A DNA stretch of 58,783 nucleotides from Akkermansiaceae bacterium. Its GTDB lineage: Bacteria; Verrucomicrobiota; Verrucomicrobiia; Verrucomicrobiales; Akkermansiaceae. Of this stretch, positions 34,962 through 43,322 are shown piece by piece. Both the position numbers and the translations under genes were made by a program. The notes beneath the pieces were generated by a model that was not told where the DNA came from, made no database searches, and saw only the letters and a list, made by a program, of their open reading frames with translations. The number at the start of each line of letters is the position of its first letter. The first letter of the stretch is position 1. Location: the NCBI GenBank assembly GCA_947491475.1, contig CANLKN010000006.1, forward strand, positions 1-58,783, read 5' to 3'.

Positions 34962-36077
34962 TCACAGTTCTTCCCCGATCCCCACCCGCAGGTCCCGAAC
35001 GCTCCACAAAACCCCTGCCGCAGCCTTGCCGCTGCCACGCAGCCGCCTCGCTCCATCCTTGCGCCTTGTCGTGAACCGGTCCCGCGCCGCCTCAAACGTC
35101 TCGTTCACAAACGCCTTGCTGCCAATCACCGCACCATCCGTGAAATACCTCACCCGGCAGCGCAACATCGCCGCCATGCCCAGATCCGGCAATGCCGTTT
35201 CGTTGTCCGCGCTTTCTAACAACTCCGCCGTGTTCTTCGTCACCAACCCACGCTTTTCAACCACCGCCCGCCCGCTCTTCTTTTGCAACTCGATGCCCAT
35301 CAAGCGCCGATACAACCGCGAAACTTCGCGCCATTTCTCCGAATCAAAGCCCACGCCCTGATCGCAAAACCACGCCCGCACCAATCCCTCGCGCGCCTTT
35401 TTGCCATTTCCCTTCGTCCCGCCGCCGATGGCTTCGCCATAACTGCTCCAGCGATAGTCCGCCGGATCCACCACCATTCCCGCCCTAACAGGATTCAAGT
35501 CGATGTAAGCCGCAATCGTCCGCGCCGCCACGCCGCTTTCCACGATCACACTCTTGAATCGCTCTTCCCACAAAGTGCCGCTGCGCGAATGCGTCCGGTT
35601 GAACCAGCGCGTGAAGCGAATCAAGAACCCTTTCATGAATTCACTCAAATCATGCATCCGGTAAGTAAAACGTGCATGAATCTCCGCCACGCGCGTCTCG
35701 CTCGCCCGGCCATCTGCCACCAGCTTCCTCGCTTCCTCCAATTCCATGGCCACGCACTCCACAAAGTCCTCTGAATACAAGCCCGAGAGTCGTTTCAACA
35801 ACTCCTCATCGCTCAACCCACCTTCCGCTTTCGGCGGCACCTCCAACAGCAGGTGGAAGTGGTTCGATATCACACAGTAGGAAAGAACCCGGCAGCCCGA
35901 AAAATTCTCATACATCCGCAGATACCTCCGGAACGCCTCGCACTCCCGCTCGCCGAATACCAAACGCCGATCCACCACCCGCGAAATACAGTGGTAAATC
36001 GCAGGCTTCCCCGCCGACTTCCCCGCCGACTTCCCCGCTGAGTTTTGCCATTGCGCCAACCATCGTGCCCGTCTCAT
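34962..36077 (-). CDS. REP-associated-type tyrosine transposase (IS200/Y1-like)
   Basis: 371 residues from ATG 36077 (a TTG start at 36086 is possible). N-terminal Y1/HUH transposase domain: AIYHCISRVVDRRLVF, then the HUH metal motif SNHFHLLLEV. Further on is SGTLWEERFKSVIVESG with AAYIDLNPVRAGMV and YRWSSYGEA, the standard end of the RAYT domain. In many relatives a Tyr precedes the FNR motif (R-Y-x-x-x-F-N); here it reads IRFTRWFNR, so if that Tyr is the nucleophile the enzyme may be impaired. A C-terminal extension of about 100 residues is unassigned. It lies between inverted copies of a palindrome-rich repeat, as RAYTs do with REP sequences. Confidence 0.85.
   Translation of the reverse strand: MRRARWLAQWQNSAGKSAGKSAGKPAIYHCISRVVDRRLVFGERECEAFRRYLRMYENFSGCRVLSYCVISNHFHLLLEVPPKAEGGLSDEELLKRLSGLYSEDFVECVAMELEEARKLVADGRASETRVAEIHARFTYRMHDLSEFMKGFLIRFTRWFNRTHSRSGTLWEERFKSVIVESGVAARTIAAYIDLNPVRAGMVVDPADYRWSSYGEAIGGGTKGNGKKAREGLVRAWFCDQGVGFDSEKWREVSRLYRRLMGIELQKKSGRAVVEKRGLVTKNTAELLESADNETALPDLGMAAMLRCRVRYFTDGAVIGSKAFVNETFEAARDRFTTRRKDGARRLRGSGKAAAGVLWSVRDLRVGIGEEL
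36006..36041 (+). repeat. 12-bp tandem repeat inside the transposase gene
   Basis: Three copies of CTTCCCCGCCGA (the last one diverged) near the transposase 5' end. On the - strand they encode the N-terminal GKSAGKSAGKPA, in frame, so copy number could vary without breaking the gene. Confidence 0.7.
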
Positions 36078-36122
36078 ACGGAGCAACCTGCCTCCTGCCG
36101 CTCAGCATGGCAAGAAAGATTT

Positions 36123-36178
36123 CTAATAATTTATCTGTCACCTTACATTGCTAATAATTTATCTGTCACCTTACATTG
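36123..36178 (+). repeat. Perfect 28-bp tandem duplication
   Basis: CTAATAATTTATCTGTCACC plus TTACATTG is repeated twice without mismatch (36123-36150 and 36151-36178). It sits between the divergent transposase gene and the glycine-rich surface protein, in the only AT-rich stretch nearby, so it may carry promoter or transposase-recognition sequence. Confidence 0.85.
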
Positions 36179-36237
36179 ATACGGTTACATTTTTTCCCCT
36201 TGCGCGGTTCGGCACTTCAGGTTATGACGGGTCCTGT

Positions 36238-37893
36238 ATGAAAAAGCAAATTGCTAGCATTAAGGCGGTCCTTGTTTTGGTGGCGGGAACGGGTTTTGCC
36301 CAGACCACGGTTCTGAACGGGACGAGCGGTAACGCGACGAATAGTAGCAATTTTTCCACCGGAACCAGCGGGAGCGGCATCACCTTGAGCCAGGAATTTT
36401 TCGCCGAGTATCTCATCGTGGGCGGGGGTGGCGGTGGGGGTGGCGGTGGTTACAATGGAGGCAACCTTGCCGGTGGCGGCGGCGGTGGAGAGGCTGGAGT
36501 GGTGAGCGCTGGATCTAGTTCAATTACCTCCGGAAGCTACAACATTGTAGTCGGCGCGGGCGGTTTAGGCGGTGCGGGAGGACAGGAGGGAAGCTGGTGG
36601 AATGGTGACTTTGGGGCATATGGATCCAGCTCTTCCGCCTTCGGTGTTACCTCGGCCGGCGGATCAGGTGCTTGGGGAGCTGCACTGGACACTTCCACCA
36701 CCTGGTCGGATGGAACGGGTGGATGGGGAGCTTGGAACCGCTCCAACAGCGGAGGAGCTAAATCCAGCTCAGTAGGTGGCGCGGGTGGTGGCGGGGCTGG
36801 CTCTTTTGGAGTAGGCGGAGCCGCTTCGGGCTCGACGGGCGGGGTCGGGGGCACTGGGACCACGGTTTCCTTGACGGGAAGCTCGCAGACTTATGGCGTC
36901 GGCGGTGCCGGTGGGACTGGAAATTCATCCAACGTGGTCGGCGCGACCGGGGCAGCCAACACCGGCAGCGGTGGCGGTGGTGGTGGCGGCACCAGCAGCG
37001 GAGCCGCCAAATCCGGGGGTGCGGGTGGTTCGGGTCTCGTGGTGGTTCGCTACGAAGGATCGCAAGCCGGCACCGGCGGCACGATTTCAGCGGGTTCGGG
37101 TTCGGCTGCCGGCTACACGCTTCACACCTTCACCAGCACCGGAACCAACGCCCTGAACCTTTCCGGCCTGAACCTGGATACGCGGCTGAAAACGACCCTG
37201 ACCGGAGTCATCTCCGGCAGCGGCAACCTGACCTACAACGGCCCAGGCACCCTCTCGCTCGCCGCCGCCAACACCTACACTGGTTCCACCGCAGTCAATC
37301 AGGGATCCCTCGCGGTCAACGGGTCGCTTGGCAACACCGCTGTGTCGGTGGGCAGCAATGCGACACTTCAAGGCAGCGGCAGCATTGGCGGCGCTGTGAC
37401 GATCAACTCCTTGGGCACACTCAGCGCAGGTAACAGCATCGAAAGTCTTGCGATGGGCACGCTGACCCTTCAATCGGGCTCGAACTTCATTCAAGAGGTG
37501 GATAGCAGTGCGACAGTGGGCACCCAGGCCGACCTCGTGCACGTGGATGGAAATCTCAACATTGCCAACGGAGCCGTCTCATTGACGCTTACCGATCTCG
37601 CCGGATCATGGAACTGGGTGAATGACACCAAGTTTACCATGATCAATTATAGCGGCACATGGAATGGCGGGCTCTTCGTGTGGAATGGCGATGTTCTGGA
37701 GGACGACTCCAACATCATCATCGCGGATGGCAAGGGCTGGAGGATCAACTACAACGACACTACCGGTGGTTCCAACTACAGCTCGGAGCAGACCTACTCG
37801 AAGTTTGTGACGCTGACGGCTGTTCCTGAGCCCACGGTTGTGACGCTTGGTGGTCTTGGTGCGCTTCTTCTGCTGCGCCGCCGCAGGGCATAA
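36238..37893 (+). CDS. Glycine-rich PEP-CTERM surface protein
   Basis: 551 residues, start at MKKQIASIKAVLVLVAGTGFAQ, a signal peptide. Residues about 50-320 form a glycine-rich domain that opens with EYLIVGGGGGGG and closes with SGLVVVRYEG, the recurrent framing of glycine-rich tail-fibre-like domains. A single autotransporter-type repeat follows (GTLSLAAANTYTGSTAVNQG), then a beta region ending in the PEP-CTERM anchor VPEPTVVTLGGLGALLLL plus RRRR. It is exported and probably sorted to the surface or EPS by an exosortase system. The gene is intact, unlike its giant relative at 15638, and lies inside the inverted-repeat-bracketed unit. Confidence 0.8.
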   Translation: MKKQIASIKAVLVLVAGTGFAQTTVLNGTSGNATNSSNFSTGTSGSGITLSQEFFAEYLIVGGGGGGGGGGYNGGNLAGGGGGGEAGVVSAGSSSITSGSYNIVVGAGGLGGAGGQEGSWWNGDFGAYGSSSSAFGVTSAGGSGAWGAALDTSTTWSDGTGGWGAWNRSNSGGAKSSSVGGAGGGGAGSFGVGGAASGSTGGVGGTGTTVSLTGSSQTYGVGGAGGTGNSSNVVGATGAANTGSGGGGGGGTSSGAAKSGGAGGSGLVVVRYEGSQAGTGGTISAGSGSAAGYTLHTFTSTGTNALNLSGLNLDTRLKTTLTGVISGSGNLTYNGPGTLSLAAANTYTGSTAVNQGSLAVNGSLGNTAVSVGSNATLQGSGSIGGAVTINSLGTLSAGNSIESLAMGTLTLQSGSNFIQEVDSSATVGTQADLVHVDGNLNIANGAVSLTLTDLAGSWNWVNDTKFTMINYSGTWNGGLFVWNGDVLEDDSNIIIADGKGWRINYNDTTGGSNYSSEQTYSKFVTLTAVPEPTVVTLGGLGALLLLRRRRA

Positions 37894-38299
37894 GCTTCAA
37901 CCGTTTTGTTCCATAAGGGAACGCCTGTGACTGTTGTTTCGGCACCGCTTCAGGCAAGAAATAACCCGCTGGCATTGCCACAAAAATCAGCTATTCTACG
38001 GCGATGACACAAGTCACAGCCTTACTCAAGGAGGCATGAACGGGGTCGGTCCTTGGATTTCAATATCGGAGTCTGTTAGATGGCTGGTTTGAATGAATGA
38101 CTGCGGGTGCCAAACTGAAAGCCGGATGATGAGCGATTTGCACGTTGAATGAAGCGTGGCACGACCGAAAATTAGAAGAGCCAGAAATAATGGAGAAAGC
38201 GCTTGCGGGGTGATTTGACCCACATAAACGCGGCGCTCCATGGCGGATATCAATTTCCCGATTAGGACACCGCCCCAGTAGGAGCCGATAGCGGCACCA

Positions 38300-38683
38300 T
38301 CATTGAACCCTGTCGTCTAACATTTCAAAGGTAGTCCCGCATGAGTGGGCGGAGTTGCTCGATAGCATGTCTGTGACAGGTCGGACGCATGGCCCGATCC
38401 GTAGCGAACGAATGAATTGCAGGCTGACATCTGCGGGGCGGTAGAGGGCTTGGTAGAGTTTTACGGGTAGGGCGCGGCCGGCGGCGCTGGCTTTTTCCGC
38501 GCGCTTGGCGAGGTCCTTTTGCCAGGCGTTGATGACTTTGCCGTCTTGGATGCCTTCCTCGTGTTTGAGCTTGGCTACGAAGAGGAGCGGCAGGTTGTGG
38601 ACGATGCTATCATGGCGATGGCTTGTCCATGAGAAGCCAATGAAAAGCGCTTCGCCATCAACCATTGGCTTTTTCATGGACAT
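38300..38683 (-). CDS. Hypothetical protein encoded within repeat copy B
   Basis: 127 codons starting in the hairpin arm (MSMKKPMVDGEALFIGFSWT). The centre, LLFVAKLKHEEGIQDGKVINAWQ followed by KDLAKRAEKASAAG, looks like a genuine helical protein, and RALPVKLYQALYRPADVS follows. The first 20 codons also occur in copy A, but the rest does not. The ORF spans almost exactly the element and may be cargo or the remains of a captured gene. I do not recognise a family. Confidence 0.3.
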   Translation of the reverse strand: MSMKKPMVDGEALFIGFSWTSHRHDSIVHNLPLLFVAKLKHEEGIQDGKVINAWQKDLAKRAEKASAAGRALPVKLYQALYRPADVSLQFIRSLRIGPCVRPVTDMLSSNSAHSCGTTFEMLDDRVQ

Positions 38684-38768
38684 CGGCGGAGAGGATTCCG
38701 CCGCTCCTTGGATAACCAGCAGTCCTCCGAACGTGCAAAAATATGCAGCGCATCAGCCCCGCGCCGGA
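38305..38768 (-). repeat. Hairpin-rich repeat element, copy B (inverted relative to A)
   Basis: The reverse complement matches copy A: the end GTTAGACGACAGGGTTC (38321-38305) and the hairpin segment (about 38740-38625) with arms GTCCATGA/TCATGGAC and AAGCCAATG/CATTGGCTT, plus a CGGCGGA/TCCGCCG stem. The 19-bp block CGCATCAGCCCCGCGCCGG (38750-38768) is present but inverted relative to its position in A. The interior is longer than in A and unrelated to it. Confidence 0.7.
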
Positions 38769-38806
38769 ACATTCGGCATTGCCAACAAATGGAACGGGAC
38801 GGCAGT

Positions 38807-39991
38807 TCAGAGGATCGATGGAATTTTCATCGCGGTGTCCGTATCGGCATCGTAATCGACACCTTCGAGGCCGAAGCCGAAGAGGCGCAGGAAACTGGAT
38901 TGGTAGCCATCGATATCGGCGAGACCGGCAAGGTTTTCGGTGTTGACATTGTGCCAGTTGGCGATGACGGGTTGCTGGACTTTGGGGTCCATTTCCCAAT
39001 CGTCGAGGCGGATGCGGCCGAGTTCGTCGGGCTGTGGATCGGTGTAGCGGTCGCGGAAAAGGCGGTCGGCTTGTTCGATGCAATCCTCGTGGGTTCCGTG
39101 TTCCTTCATCACCTTGTAGAGCAGCGAGATGTATAGGGGAACCACCGGGATGGCGGAGCTGGCCTGGGTGACGAGTGCCTTGTTGACGGAAACCCAGGCC
39201 TTGCCGGAAAGCGGGGCGAGTTTTTCATCGAGCGCGCGCTGGACGCGTTCGAGATCCTCCTTGGCCTTGCCGATGGTTCCGTTTTTGTAGATTGGCCAGG
39301 TGAGGTCCGGCCCGATGTAGGAATAGGCGAAGGTTTGCACTCCGGGAGCCAGCAGGTTTTCGGCAAGCAGGGCGTCGATCCACATTTCCCAATCCTCGCC
39401 ACCCATCACGGCGATGGTTTCTGCGACATCGTTGTTTTCAGCAGGCATGATGGTGACCTCATCGACCACGCCGGTGTTGGTGTTGAGGTTTTTGTTGGTG
39501 TAGCTCTGGCCGATTGGCTTGAGCACAGAGCGGAAAGTCTCGCCGGTTTTCGGGTGGGTGCGGCGCGGTGAGGCCAGGCTGTAAATCACGCAATCGACCT
39601 GGCCGAGATCCTCTTTGATGGCAGCGATGACCTCGGCCTTGATTTCATCGGAAAACGCGTCGCCATTGAACGAACGGGCGTAGATACCGGCGGCGGCGGC
39701 CTCGTTTTCGAAGGCGGCCGAGTTATACCATCCGGCGGTGGCGCACTTTTCGGAGTCGCCGGATTTTTCAAAAAACACGCCGATGGTGGCGGCTCCGGTG
39801 CCGAAGGCGGCGGCGATTCGCGAAGCCAGGCCGTAGCCGGTGGACGAGCCGATCACGAGCACCTTCCTGGGGCCGTTGGAGATAGGCCCGCGGTTTCTGA
39901 CTACGGCGATTTGTTCGGCGACGTGTTTGGCGCAGCCATCAGGGTGAGCGGTGGTGCAGATAAAGCCGCGAATCTTGGGAGCAACGATCAT
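38807..39991 (-). CDS. fabV: Trans-2-enoyl-ACP/CoA reductase FabV
   Basis: 394 residues, start at MIVAPKIRGFICTTAHPDGC, the family N-terminus; codons upstream in the frame are discarded. NAD-dependent reductase completing the fatty-acid elongation cycle, a triclosan-insensitive alternative to FabI. Visible: VIGSSTGYGLASRIAAAFG (dinucleotide-binding), YSLASPRRTHP, and the catalytic region FAYSYIGPDLTWPIYKNGTIG (Tyr-X8-Lys type), then PVVPLYISLLYKVMKEHGTHE and the C-terminal DDWEMDPKVQ. The length is typical. Upstream it faces tsaD divergently. Confidence 0.93.
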   Translation of the reverse strand: MIVAPKIRGFICTTAHPDGCAKHVAEQIAVVRNRGPISNGPRKVLVIGSSTGYGLASRIAAAFGTGAATIGVFFEKSGDSEKCATAGWYNSAAFENEAAAAGIYARSFNGDAFSDEIKAEVIAAIKEDLGQVDCVIYSLASPRRTHPKTGETFRSVLKPIGQSYTNKNLNTNTGVVDEVTIMPAENNDVAETIAVMGGEDWEMWIDALLAENLLAPGVQTFAYSYIGPDLTWPIYKNGTIGKAKEDLERVQRALDEKLAPLSGKAWVSVNKALVTQASSAIPVVPLYISLLYKVMKEHGTHEDCIEQADRLFRDRYTDPQPDELGRIRLDDWEMDPKVQQPVIANWHNVNTENLAGLADIDGYQSSFLRLFGFGLEGVDYDADTDTAMKIPSIL

Positions 39992-40181
39992 GGTCGCGGT
40001 GAAACTACCGCCCCCCAGCGGTGTGGCAATCCTGATTTCACCGCGAATGAATGAAAGCGGACGATTCCTGGAACTCGTCATCTTTTCACGAAAAACCCGT
40101 GCAGAGGGTGCGCACGACCGCATCCATCGTCGCTGTGATTTTTTGATCGGATTCGCCGCAGCCTGGCGCTAGTCAAGCGGC

Positions 40182-41201
40182 GTGGCAGTGCTGCTTGCAA
40201 TCGAATCTTCCTGCGATGAAACCGCCGTGGCGATCCTGCGTGGCGAGACCGGCAGGCGCGCCGAGGTGCTGGCATCAGAAATTTCCTCGCAGATCGAGCT
40301 GCACCGCGAACACGGCGGGGTGGTGCCTGAGCTGGCCTCCCGCAACCACTCGTTGCGGTTGCGCGGCTTGGTCGAAAAAGCACTCGCCACCGCCGGAGCG
40401 GGCATGGCGGAGATCGATGCATTCGCCGCCACAAGCGGGCCCGGTCTGGCGTCATCGTTGTTGATCGGCAGCACTGCGGCCAAGGGCATGGCCTGCGCTT
40501 TGGGCAAACCATTTCTCGGCATCAACCATCTGGAAGGACATCTGCTCTCGCCGTTTCTCGATCAAACCATGGTGCCGCCCCATGTGGGGCTGATCGTTTC
40601 CGGCGGCCACACCTTGCTGCTCGATGTCGGGGGTCCGGGGCGCTACCGCAAACTTGGCGGCACCCGCGATGATGCGGCGGGCGAGGCATACGACAAGGTG
40701 GGAAAATTGTTAGGCCTGCCCTATCCCGGCGGGCCGGAGATTGAAAAGGCGGCGCTTTCCGGCAATCCGGGGGCTTATGATTTCCCGCGCTCGATGTTGC
40801 ATGACCCGCATCTGGATTTCTCGTTTTCCGGACTCAAGACCGCCGTGCTTTACACGCTGCAACGCGAGCAGGGAAAGTTCTCCATCGCGGATGTCTCCGC
40901 ATCGTTCCAGCAGGCGGTGATCGAGATCCTCGTGGGCAAGACCCTGCGCGCGGCGCAGCTGACAGGCCGCAAACGGGTAGCCATCTCCGGTGGAGTGAGC
41001 CTCAACAAGGCGTTGCGCGGTGCGATGCGCGAGGCCTGCGAGAGATCGGGGCTTGAGCTGATGAGTGCTCCCCCGGATTTCTGCACCGACAACGCGGCGA
41101 TGATTGCCTTCGCCGCATTGTTGCGCCACCTCGCCGGCGAGAGCTCGCCGCTGAGCGAGGACATCCATCCGAACTTGCCGCTGGTTTGTGCCGCTTGCTG
41201 A
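40182..41201 (+). CDS. tsaD: tRNA N6-threonylcarbamoyladenosine synthase subunit TsaD
   Basis: 339 residues from GTG 40182. ASKHA-fold metalloprotein that transfers the threonylcarbamoyl group to A37 of ANN-decoding tRNAs together with TsaB and TsaE. Family motifs: AIESSCDETAVAIL at the N-terminus, the metal-binding NHLEGHLLSP (His-X3-His), SGGHTLLLDV, and the C-terminal CTDNAAMIA. No tsaB or tsaE in the window. It converges with folB across 58 nt. Confidence 0.95.
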   Translation: MAVLLAIESSCDETAVAILRGETGRRAEVLASEISSQIELHREHGGVVPELASRNHSLRLRGLVEKALATAGAGMAEIDAFAATSGPGLASSLLIGSTAAKGMACALGKPFLGINHLEGHLLSPFLDQTMVPPHVGLIVSGGHTLLLDVGGPGRYRKLGGTRDDAAGEAYDKVGKLLGLPYPGGPEIEKAALSGNPGAYDFPRSMLHDPHLDFSFSGLKTAVLYTLQREQGKFSIADVSASFQQAVIEILVGKTLRAAQLTGRKRVAISGGVSLNKALRGAMREACERSGLELMSAPPDFCTDNAAMIAFAALLRHLAGESSPLSEDIHPNLPLVCAAC

Positions 41202-41259
41202 GGTTTTTGGCATGCTGCCGCTGTATGGCGGCGAGACGCCAGCGCCACGGTTTGCCATC

Positions 41260-41625
41260 CTACGGCTGAGACCGGCTGCGCTCGATGTGCACGGCCACGC
41301 AATCGGTGTCCGGCAGGATGTGTTTTTCGATGGTCACGGCCACGCTTTGCAGCGGATGGCGCACGAGGAGTTGATCCGCGATCTCGACGGCGAGCGTCTC
41401 GATCAAGCGGCGCGGGAGCGCCGCCGCCAGCGCCTGGATCTCAAGCGCCACGGCATGATAATCGATGGTATGTGATATCTCATCGGCAAGCCCAGCGAAA
41501 CCCTGGCCGGGCACCATGCGAACGGTCACCAGAAGCGTCTGGGGTTCAGCTCGCTCGTCATCGGGCACGCCGATGTGGGTCTGCACGCGCAAGCGGCGGA
41601 TCTCGATGGTGTCAGGGATGGGCAT
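41260..41625 (-). CDS. folB: Dihydroneopterin aldolase
   Basis: 121 residues from ATG 41625 (MPIPDTIEIRRL); ATG 41655 would add ten residues but lies deeper inside the upstream gene. It cleaves 7,8-dihydroneopterin to 6-hydroxymethyl-dihydropterin and glycolaldehyde in folate synthesis. Motifs: QTHIGVPDDERAEPQ, SHTIDYHAVALEI and TIEKHILP with the catalytic Lys. The start overlaps the 3' end of the HAD-Nudix fusion gene by 14 nt, implying translational coupling with it. Confidence 0.9.
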   Translation of the reverse strand: MPIPDTIEIRRLRVQTHIGVPDDERAEPQTLLVTVRMVPGQGFAGLADEISHTIDYHAVALEIQALAAALPRRLIETLAVEIADQLLVRHPLQSVAVTIEKHILPDTDCVAVHIERSRSQP

Positions 41626-42667
41626 GGCGGAGAAGTTGGCGGGCGAAACATTCATCTAACAAAACACGGGTCGGATGATTGAGGTCGAGCTTGAGTGCCT
41701 CGGCGGGTGCCAGCCACTGGAATTCCTGTGCCTCGTCGTTGAGACGAACCTCCGTGCCGCGGGCGCGCGCCAGATAGTTGAGCAGGATGAAATGCTCGGG
41801 GCGCATGAACTCGGGTGAGTCGATGCTGTCATGAACCATTACAAAATGAATGTCATCGATCTCAAGCGAGGTTTCCTCCATCACCTCGCGCAGCAAGGCA
41901 TCGGTAGATGCTTCGCCGCGCCGGATTTTCCCGCCGGGAATCCCCCATTTGTGATTCCACTTGTGGGTGCGGATCATCAGCACGCGGCCGGAGTGATCAT
42001 AAATGAGAGCGCCGACCGTGGCGATCGGCCGGCTGGCCGGGAGGTGGCGGCGGTTTAGCAACTCGCGCAGCACGCCGAGATCCGGCACGGTGAGGTCCGG
42101 CCGCACCTGGGCGAGCAATTCCGGGTGATTGTAGCCGGTGAGCACGGCGATGGATGCCACTCCGCCATGGCGCGCGGTTTCCACATCGTGGGTCATGTCT
42201 CCGACAAACGCGGTTTCCGCCGGATCGAGGCCGTGGGTTTCGAGAATCCGGTGGATCACCTCGCGCTTGTCGAGCACACCCGAGTAGGTGGCCTCGAACA
42301 ATTCGCGAAAACCGAAATCGTCCATCTGGCGCTCGAAGGCATCGGTATCCATCGAAGTGAGCACAAAGGTCCGGATGCCAAGCGCGGCGCACCATTTGAG
42401 TTTTTCCCGGGCATGCGGCAGCACGGTGACCGGTGTGAGAGCAGCGTCGAATGCCGGGCGGAAATGCGCCTCCAACTCCTCCAGCGGGATGTGCGGCAGC
42501 ACTTCCGTGTAAAACTCGCGGTAGGGCAGGCGGAAGCGACGGCGGAATCCCTCGCGGTCGAGCGGCGCGACGTCGTATTTCCCTAACACCGCATTGGTCG
42601 CCTCGATCACCGGGCCGAGGTCGTCCACCAAGGTGCCGGACCAATCGAAAATGAGATTGTGAAACAT
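41612..42667 (-). CDS. HAD phosphatase-like / Nudix hydrolase fusion
   Basis: 351 residues in two catalytic domains. HAD part (about 1-210): FDWSGTLVDD with nucleophile Asp8, but Ser10 where phosphatases have the second Asp; motif II FVLTS105; Lys134; motif IV GDMTHD (156-161). Nudix part (about 215-345): TVGALIYDHSGRVLMIR and a full Nudix box GKIRRGE...REVMEET (246-266). It overlaps folB, whose substrate is made from dihydroneopterin triphosphate by a Nudix pyrophosphatase followed by a phosphatase. I therefore propose, without proof, that this fusion prepares the FolB substrate. A housekeeping role (phosphoglycolate or oxidised nucleotide removal) is the alternative. Confidence 0.85.
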   Translation of the reverse strand: MFHNLIFDWSGTLVDDLGPVIEATNAVLGKYDVAPLDREGFRRRFRLPYREFYTEVLPHIPLEELEAHFRPAFDAALTPVTVLPHAREKLKWCAALGIRTFVLTSMDTDAFERQMDDFGFRELFEATYSGVLDKREVIHRILETHGLDPAETAFVGDMTHDVETARHGGVASIAVLTGYNHPELLAQVRPDLTVPDLGVLRELLNRRHLPASRPIATVGALIYDHSGRVLMIRTHKWNHKWGIPGGKIRRGEASTDALLREVMEETSLEIDDIHFVMVHDSIDSPEFMRPEHFILLNYLARARGTEVRLNDEAQEFQWLAPAEALKLDLNHPTRVLLDECFARQLLRHAHP

Positions 42668-42697
42668 GGTGGGGTGAGCGCTGAAATGCGGAGGGAT

Positions 42698-43099
42698 TCA
42701 GCCGAGTGAGAATTTCACCGACTTGATGCGGTTTTCTCCAAGGTGCTCGCGGATACGGGTCAGCAGCATGGGTTTCATCTGCTCGAGGTGGAAACGCATG
42801 GCAGGCTGGGTGACGCGGAGCACGAGGTGGCCGCCTTTGACCGAGAGTGGCTCGGAATTGCGGGCGATGAATTCACCGGCGAGTTCTTTCCACGCGGCGC
42901 GCAGCTCATCCTCATGGATCCCATCCTGAAATCCAGCGGAGCTCAGGATGGCCGCGATGAATTGATCGGCGCGGCGGACACCGGCATTGAGATCCAACGC
43001 CTCATCACAGCCGCGCCATTCGCTGAGGATTTGCCGGCTGATTGCGGAAACCCGGTTCTTGCTGCTGGCGGAGGAGGCCGGACGTTTACTCGTCGCCAT
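42698..43099 (-). CDS. DUF721 protein (DciA-like)
   Basis: 133 residues from ATG 43099 (MATSKRPASSASSKNR). A flexible basic N-terminus is followed by the DUF721 domain with LRAAWKELAGEFIARNSEPLSVKGG and GHLVLRVTQPAMRFHLEQMK. DUF721 includes DciA, the ancestral loader or operator of the replicative helicase DnaB in bacteria lacking DnaC/DnaI. Its 5' end overlaps the ferredoxin gene by 14 nt. The role as DciA is inferred from the family. Confidence 0.75.
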   Translation of the reverse strand: MATSKRPASSASSKNRVSAISRQILSEWRGCDEALDLNAGVRRADQFIAAILSSAGFQDGIHEDELRAAWKELAGEFIARNSEPLSVKGGHLVLRVTQPAMRFHLEQMKPMLLTRIREHLGENRIKSVKFSLG

Positions 43100-43322
43100 C
43101 GTCGCCAATGGCTTCGACAGGGCATCCTTCCATGGCCTCACGGCACTGGGAGGTCTCCTCGTCGTTTTCAGGTTGTTTGAAAACGTAGGAATATCCCTCG
43201 TCCTCGGAGCGGGCGAAGTTGTTGGGTGCCGTCTCGCGGCAGAGGTCGCAGTCAATGCACTGGCTGTCCACATAGAACTTGCCAGCAAGGTTTTCAGAAT
43301 TTTTGTCTTCGCGGTCGGCCAT
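43086..43322 (-). CDS. 4Fe-4S ferredoxin
   Basis: 78 residues from ATG 43322 (MADREDKNSENLAGK). Single-cluster ferredoxin: CIDCDLC followed by the distal CPVEAIGD, with an additional Cys before it (SQCREAMEGCP), suggesting a Cys-X2-Cys-X2-Cys...Cys-Pro cluster and a disulfide or spare Cys as in small clostridial or Thermotoga-type 4Fe-4S ferredoxins. Very acidic, soluble electron carrier; partner unknown. It overlaps the DUF721 gene by 14 nt. Confidence 0.85.
   Translation of the reverse strand: MADREDKNSENLAGKFYVDSQCIDCDLCRETAPNNFARSEDEGYSYVFKQPENDEETSQCREAMEGCPVEAIGDDGDE

Larger units (their letters stand above)
37894..38806. other. Gene-poor region containing repeat copy B
   Basis: About 910 nt. 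37894-38304 has no identifiable gene; a - strand frame (38253-38026, 75 codons, open upstream to a stop at about 38319) reads GSYWGGVLIGK and ERRVYVGQITPQ but matches nothing I know. 38305-38768 is repeat copy B. 38769-38806 is the end of the gap before fabV. Confidence 0.55.

Noticed and set aside
38026-38253. 75-codon - strand frame reading ERRVYVGQITPQ
   Set aside because: No family, no start signal, adjacent to a repeat; could be a gene relic but unsupported.
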